NCBI GenBank assembly: GCA_006969745.1
Contig: CP030886.1
Span: 372,001-436,000, forward strand
DNA from: Cytophagaceae bacterium
Lineage (GTDB): Bacteria > Bacteroidota > Bacteroidia > Cytophagales > Cyclobacteriaceae
DNA length: 64,000 bases
Direction of reading: 5' to 3'
The notes under the pieces were generated by a model. It had not been told where the DNA came from, did no database searches, and was given only the letters and a program-made list of their open reading frames with translations. Positions 60,108 through 64,000 of this stretch are shown piece by piece. Both the position numbers and the translations under genes were made by a program. How positions within the stretch are numbered: the stretch's first letter is position 1; every line of letters starts with the position of its first letter.

Positions 60108-60115
60108 TCGGGGGT
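60096..60115. terminator. Hairpin terminator at the end of the propeller gene
   Basis: ACCCCCGAC-TA-GTCGGGGGT is a 9-bp perfect stem that overlaps the last codons and the TAG of the propeller gene. TTTT lies after it on the minus strand, and GATGTTTT on the plus strand. It ends the plus-strand genes and may also serve the convergent DUF1761 gene at 60122. Confidence 0.7.
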
Positions 60116-60121
60116 GATGTT

Positions 60122-60529
60122 TTACATGATCGTTAAAATCACTCCCATCAATGTAAGAAGAACCACAAAGTAAAATGCATTGATAAACCATAGCTTAAGA
60201 GATGTTCTGGAAAAGAGTGCATTTACACCCATTGCAGCTGCAATGAAGAACAACCCAATATGCAAACCATAAGCCGCACCCTGCCCTACGGAAGGTTCTG
60301 TACCTCCGTGATTAAGAAAGTAGGCCAATTGCAGAGCAATGATAAACTCTAGTATGAATGCCGTACCATAAATCTTGGCCATGTTAGCATCTTTCAAGTC
60401 CTCTTCAGTAAACCCCATTTCTGCCATCCAGGCTTTACCAAAAATAGGACCATACCATAGTCCACCCACGACAAATGCTGATACTGTGGCTACCAAAACT
60501 GCCAGCCAGTTAATTGATGAAAAATCCAT
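60122..60529 (-). CDS. DUF1761 family membrane protein (second copy)
   Basis: A 135-residue, four-helix protein of the same family as 58726-59133. It begins MDFSSINWLAVLVATVSAFVV and has GGLWYGPIFGKAW, the DUF1761 signature, and a GFTEEDLKDANMAKIYG loop. ATG 60529 is chosen because it gives the family start and the same length as the other copy; a longer frame adds 17 unusual residues. It is encoded on the opposite strand, with the propeller gene between the two copies. Function unknown. Confidence 0.9.
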   Translation of the reverse strand: MDFSSINWLAVLVATVSAFVVGGLWYGPIFGKAWMAEMGFTEEDLKDANMAKIYGTAFILEFIIALQLAYFLNHGGTEPSVGQGAAYGLHIGLFFIAAAMGVNALFSRTSLKLWFINAFYFVVLLTLMGVILTIM

Positions 60530-60689
60530 AAGAATTGTAGTTAAGTTAGTTTTTGTATCAAACAAGATAAAAATTTTCATCCATTATTATGTCTTTGCTT
60601 TTACCTTTTCAAAGACCATGGTGACATTTCTATAATGTTGCTAAATTTACTCCTTGCAAAATCACAAAATCCATTCCACCAAATACGTT

Positions 60690-60803
60690 GTGAAAAAGTC
60701 GTTCTTCAGAGCAAACAATCTTATCCTGATTATTGAAGTGATTTTGTTTCTCAGTTTTTTAGCATTCATTGTTTTAAACAAGTTTTTTCATTTTCTTGGC
60801 TGA
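60690..60803 (+). CDS. Possible small membrane protein (37 residues)
   Basis: A GTG-started frame encoding KKSFFRANNLILIIEV followed by a helix of mainly Ile, Leu and Phe (VILFLSFLAFIVL) and the end KFFHFLG. Basic residues at the N-terminus and one membrane helix suggest a short single-pass protein. It lies in the 326-bp stretch between the DUF1761 gene and uvrD, 52 bp before uvrD. Composition alone could produce such a frame in AT-rich DNA, so the call is weak. Confidence 0.35.
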   Translation: MKKSFFRANNLILIIEVILFLSFLAFIVLNKFFHFLG

Positions 60804-60855
60804 TTTAGCCTGCCGTCTCAAATTTTTTGTAAGCCAAATCAGATAGATTTGCCAA

Positions 60856-63120
60856 ATGGCAGAAGCGCAGGCAGATTACCTTGATCAACTCAATCCCCCA
60901 CAAAAAGAAGGTGTAGTAAACGTAGAAGGCCCATGCATGATCATTGCTGGAGCTGGCTCAGGAAAAACACGTGTTCTTACTTATCGCATTGCACATCTTA
61001 TTAAGGCTCACAATGTAGATCCATTCAATATTATGGCCTTGACCTTTACCAATAAGGCAGCTCGTGAAATGCAAAAGCGTATTGAAGAAATGGTGGGTGG
61101 AGAAGCTAAAAATTTGTGGATGGGAACATTTCACTCTGTTTTTGCGAGAATACTACGCGCTGAGGCCGGTAAGATTGGATACCCGAGCAATTTCACTATT
61201 TATGATACTGATGACTCTAAATCTTTAATAAAGCTAATTGTCAAAGAATTCAACCTTGATGATAAGGTATACAAGCCCAATATTGTATACAATCGAATTT
61301 CCAGTGCAAAAAACAGGTTAGTTTCCTGGCATGAGTATCAAAACAATCCGGTATATCTTGAAGACGATACGCAAAATATGCGACCAGAAATGGGGCGCAT
61401 TTACAGAGCATATTCCGAGAGATGTTTTGCAGCAGATGCAATGGATTTTGACGACTTATTATTCAATACCAACATTCTCTTTCAAAAGCACGATGATGTA
61501 CTGAATAAGTATCAGCAGCGCTTTCACTATGTAATGATTGATGAGTTTCAGGATACAAATATCTCACAGTACCTGATTGCTAAAAGACTTGCAGCCGTCC
61601 GACAAAACATATGTGTAGTTGGTGATGATGCGCAGAGTATCTATGCCTTCCGAGGAGCTGATATACAGAATATTCTAAACTTCGAAAGGGATTATCCTGA
61701 CCTTAAGACTATTCGACTTGAACAAAACTACCGCTCTACTAAGACGATCGTAAATGCGGCCAATTCGGTCATCAATAAAAATACTGCACAGCTAAAGAAG
61801 AGTGTCTGGACTGCCAATCAGGACGGAGATCTGATTGAGCTAATCAAGTCTACTTCAGACAATGAAGAAGGTAAACTAGTAGCTTCGGCGATTTTTGAAA
61901 CGAAGATGCAGCAACATGCGTCTGAAAAAGAATTCGCAGTATTATACAGAACCAATAGCCAATCAAGAGCGATAGAAGAAGCATTAAGACGGAATAATAT
62001 CAAGTACCGCATCGTTGGAGGACTGTCATTTTACCAACGCAAGGAAATCAAAGACCTCCTCGCCTACTTCCGCTACACTGTAAATCCCAATGATGAAACT
62101 GCCATGCGACGTATCATCAACTTACCCAAGCGGGGCATTGGTCCGGGCACGATAGACAAGATGGTAGTGGCATCAAATGAGGAAAGTAAAACCTTATGGG
62201 AGATTATGGAGAAAGCCAGCTCGTATGTGGGTGGAAAAGGCGGAACCCAGGTCGAAAATTTCGCCACGCTCATCAAGTCATTCAGATTGACAAATGAGAA
62301 AAAAGACGCCTTTGATACGGCCTCACAGATAGCAAAGACATCAGGTTTACTGAAAGAGCTATACGAGGATAAAACCATCGAAGGCATGAGTCGCTACGAG
62401 AACACACAGGAACTCCTCAATGCGATTAAAGAATTTACCGATGATCCAAATAGAGAGGATAAGAGTCTCGGTGCCTTTCTTCAGGATGTCGCTTTGCTCA
62501 CCGACGAGGATCGTAATCAAAAATCAGATGATGCAGTGACATTAATGACAATTCATATGGCTAAGGGATTGGAGTTTCCTTACGTATTTATTGTTGGGCT
62601 AGAGGAAGAGCTTTTCCCATCTCAGATGATGCTAAGCAGTCGGGCGGATCTGGAAGAAGAAAGAAGACTGTTTTACGTAGCAATTACCCGTGCTGAAAAG
62701 AAACTTTACCTCAGTTATGCACTAAACAGGTATAGGTATGGACGTCTCAAAAATTGTGAACCAAGTAGATTTCTGGAAGAGGTAGATCCACAGTTTATCA
62801 AAGTAAATCGCAAGTTTTCATCCAGTGATCCGGTTTCTCCCGGCATTAACTACGTGACTAAAAACTTTGTGAATAACATTAAGAAAGAGAACACTACCAA
62901 GCGATTTGCAGCGAAGGTTAATCACAAACCAAGCGCTGACTTTGAACCGAGTGACACCACCAACCTTGCCGAAGGTATGAAGGTGGAACATCCAAAATTT
63001 GGATTTGGTGTGGTGACTAATATTGATGAGCAAGGAGCCAATAAGAAAGCAAAAGTAGATTTCGAAAAAGCAGGTGAAAAAACCTTACTTCTAAGCTTTG
63101 CGAAATTGCGAATTCTTTAG
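60856..63120 (+). CDS. UvrD/PcrA-type ATP-dependent DNA helicase
   Basis: A 754-residue superfamily 1A helicase acting in nucleotide excision repair, mismatch repair and removal of RecA filaments. Motifs: Walker A GAGSGKTR (32-39), TFTNKAAREMQKRI (Ia), DEFQDTN (II), VGDDAQSIYAFRGA (III), LEQNYRST (IV), TIHMAKGLEFPYVFIVG (V) and RRLFYVAITRAEKKLYL (VI). The C-terminal EHPKFGFGVVTNID and LLSFAKLRIL form the PcrA/UvrD Tudor-like domain that contacts RNA polymerase. It appears as a single gene. Confidence 0.96.
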   Translation: MAEAQADYLDQLNPPQKEGVVNVEGPCMIIAGAGSGKTRVLTYRIAHLIKAHNVDPFNIMALTFTNKAAREMQKRIEEMVGGEAKNLWMGTFHSVFARILRAEAGKIGYPSNFTIYDTDDSKSLIKLIVKEFNLDDKVYKPNIVYNRISSAKNRLVSWHEYQNNPVYLEDDTQNMRPEMGRIYRAYSERCFAADAMDFDDLLFNTNILFQKHDDVLNKYQQRFHYVMIDEFQDTNISQYLIAKRLAAVRQNICVVGDDAQSIYAFRGADIQNILNFERDYPDLKTIRLEQNYRSTKTIVNAANSVINKNTAQLKKSVWTANQDGDLIELIKSTSDNEEGKLVASAIFETKMQQHASEKEFAVLYRTNSQSRAIEEALRRNNIKYRIVGGLSFYQRKEIKDLLAYFRYTVNPNDETAMRRIINLPKRGIGPGTIDKMVVASNEESKTLWEIMEKASSYVGGKGGTQVENFATLIKSFRLTNEKKDAFDTASQIAKTSGLLKELYEDKTIEGMSRYENTQELLNAIKEFTDDPNREDKSLGAFLQDVALLTDEDRNQKSDDAVTLMTIHMAKGLEFPYVFIVGLEEELFPSQMMLSSRADLEEERRLFYVAITRAEKKLYLSYALNRYRYGRLKNCEPSRFLEEVDPQFIKVNRKFSSSDPVSPGINYVTKNFVNNIKKENTTKRFAAKVNHKPSADFEPSDTTNLAEGMKVEHPKFGFGVVTNIDEQGANKKAKVDFEKAGEKTLLLSFAKLRIL

Positions 63121-63136
63121 ATTCATTGTTGAATAA

Positions 63137-63859
63137 TTATCCTCCGGCAAGTTGAAGCAACTTATTGTATTCCTCGATGCGATCTGCATCCATAAGGCGC
63201 TTTGAAATTGTGAGCAGATCCTGAATAATTTCCTTGGAGAAAGGATCTTCATACCTAGCCTGTTCATAATGCTGCAAAGCAGTTTCATAATAAGTTTTAG
63301 CCTTTTGAAGCTCAATTACGTTAGATGATCCCTCAAAAATTAAATCACCAATACGCTTATTGGTTTGCCCAAGGTATAATACCGGAGTTGATGATACATC
63401 CAGATCTTGCGCCATGGTCAGATAAACAATCCTTTCGTCAAGGAAATTAACTTTAGCGCTTAATTCTTCTTCTTTTTTTTCAAACTTAAGATAGGAATCT
63501 GCCTCCTTTATAAGCAAGGGATACAGTCGGTCATATGCTTCTACAATCTGGGGAGCCCAACTATTATCCATTTTATTCACTTTTGACAGGTATTCAACGC
63601 TCAATCGTAGTGGGTCTTGCTCAGCAAAATCATCCGAAGATTTCTCAGCACGCATCAACCAAATCATGCCGCGGTAATAGTACATCTTTGCCTTGGCAGA
63701 TTCCGTAATCATACTCTCTATTTGCTCTGCCTCTTTAAAATCGATAAGTGCTTCCTCATACTCTCCTACGGCAAAGTGACGAATACCTAAATCGACGTAA
63801 CTTTGACTATGCAATGCAGTGACGCCTAGGAAAGAAATTACAACTAGAAGTTGTTTCAT
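63137..63859 (-). CDS. Secreted TPR-like protein, unknown function
   Basis: A 240-residue protein with a signal peptide (MKQLLVVISFLGVTALHS). ATG 63859 is chosen because the earlier frame has no plausible start or signal. Helix pairs resemble TPR units: LGIRHFAVGEYEEALIDFKEA at about 24-44, and KAKTYYETALQHYEQARYEDP near 200. It converges on uvrD with 16 bp between stops. A typical assembly or envelope protein, but no family recognised. Confidence 0.75.
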   Translation of the reverse strand: MKQLLVVISFLGVTALHSQSYVDLGIRHFAVGEYEEALIDFKEAEQIESMITESAKAKMYYYRGMIWLMRAEKSSDDFAEQDPLRLSVEYLSKVNKMDNSWAPQIVEAYDRLYPLLIKEADSYLKFEKKEEELSAKVNFLDERIVYLTMAQDLDVSSTPVLYLGQTNKRIGDLIFEGSSNVIELQKAKTYYETALQHYEQARYEDPFSKEIIQDLLTISKRLMDADRIEEYNKLLQLAGG

Positions 63860-63937
63860 AAAATTTATAACTGGTGGTGCAATGTTATAATACAGTTTAT
63901 CAACACAGAGTAACCAAAAACATCCCATTTATTGTAA

Positions 63938-64000
63938 ATGTCTAAGAATGATCCAATTATATTACCCGAAAAGTACTATTTAGATTATTTCAATTACGTA
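63938..64000 (+). CDS. Start of a gene cut by the window edge (possible VRR-NUC protein)
   Basis: A frame begins at ATG 63938 and runs open to the window end (21 codons): MSKNDPIILPEKYYLDYFNY. LPEKYYLDYF resembles, from memory, the start of VRR-NUC domain nucleases of Bacteroidota. That is too little to be sure. It is divergent from the TPR-like gene across 78 bp. Confidence 0.5.
   Translation, partial: MSKNDPIILPEKYYLDYFNYV

Noticed and set aside
1..64000. Insertion sequences or transposases
   Set aside because: I saw no transposase-like protein and no terminal repeats with target duplications anywhere in the window.

Overview
The window reads as a chromosome segment of a Bacteroidota bacterium, most likely order Cytophagales. 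Support: AT-rich DNA; promoters of the TTTG / TAnnTTTG type; short or absent Shine-Dalgarno sequences; two proteins with type IX secretion (T9SS) C-terminal sorting domains; a hybrid TPR-membrane-HTH regulator; and the gene order pdxA-DUF177-rpmF-fabH-efp-accB-accC. Most genes are housekeeping, packed into tight operons with 1-4 nt overlaps. One accessory region lies at 23.1-30.2 kb.

Layout. 1-3.8 kb: tamB (cut by the window edge), then tsaD-smpB-HNH nuclease-coiled-coil lipoprotein, ended by a two-way terminator. 3.8-6.3 kb: an ExbB/ExbD proton-channel operon and tRNA-Ser(GGA). 6.4-12.3 kb: a minus-strand envelope/signalling operon (flippase-like membrane protein, glycosyltransferase, small protein, PP2C phosphatase, polysaccharide deacetylase, TatD, asparaginase), divergent from ruvC by 2 bp. 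12.9-13.9 kb: greA-HIT, with an intrinsic terminator inside the greA leader. 14-17.7 kb: a STAS-like orphan, 2-hydroxyacid dehydrogenase, mgtE, rsmA. 17.7-23.1 kb: pdxA and the fatty-acid/EF-P/acetyl-CoA carboxylase operon.

23.15-26.75 kb is an island of small secreted proteins and lipoproteins between two nearly identical terminators. It begins with a predicted surface lipoprotein carrying a toxin-like C-terminal domain. That gene overlaps by 1 nt a small lipoprotein, the layout of an effector-immunity pair. Two island genes are broken: one by a frameshift, one by loss of the start codon and an in-frame stop. 26.8-30.2 kb holds two related tail-fibre-like secreted proteins, one with three 76-residue repeats. 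Each is followed by a copy of a ~120-bp element with nested inverted repeats. A lipoprotein and a 22-bp palindrome follow.

30.2-37 kb: DUF3109, YceI, GNAT, rhodanese, thiL, methylmalonyl-CoA epimerase, an IscA-type protein and a MarR regulator. Palindromes upstream of yceI and marR are similar and may be shared operators. 37-46.3 kb: a PurF-like amidotransferase and nuoHIJKLMN without nuoA-G. 46.3-52.7 kb: a T9SS-sorted M43 protease, a lipoprotein, murI, cystathionine beta-synthase and a T9SS cargo. 52.9-64 kb: a TPR lipoprotein, the TPR-HTH regulator, a secreted M24 peptidase with an AraC regulator, two DUF1761 proteins flanking a beta-propeller lipoprotein, a UvrD/PcrA helicase, a secreted TPR-like protein and the start of one more gene.
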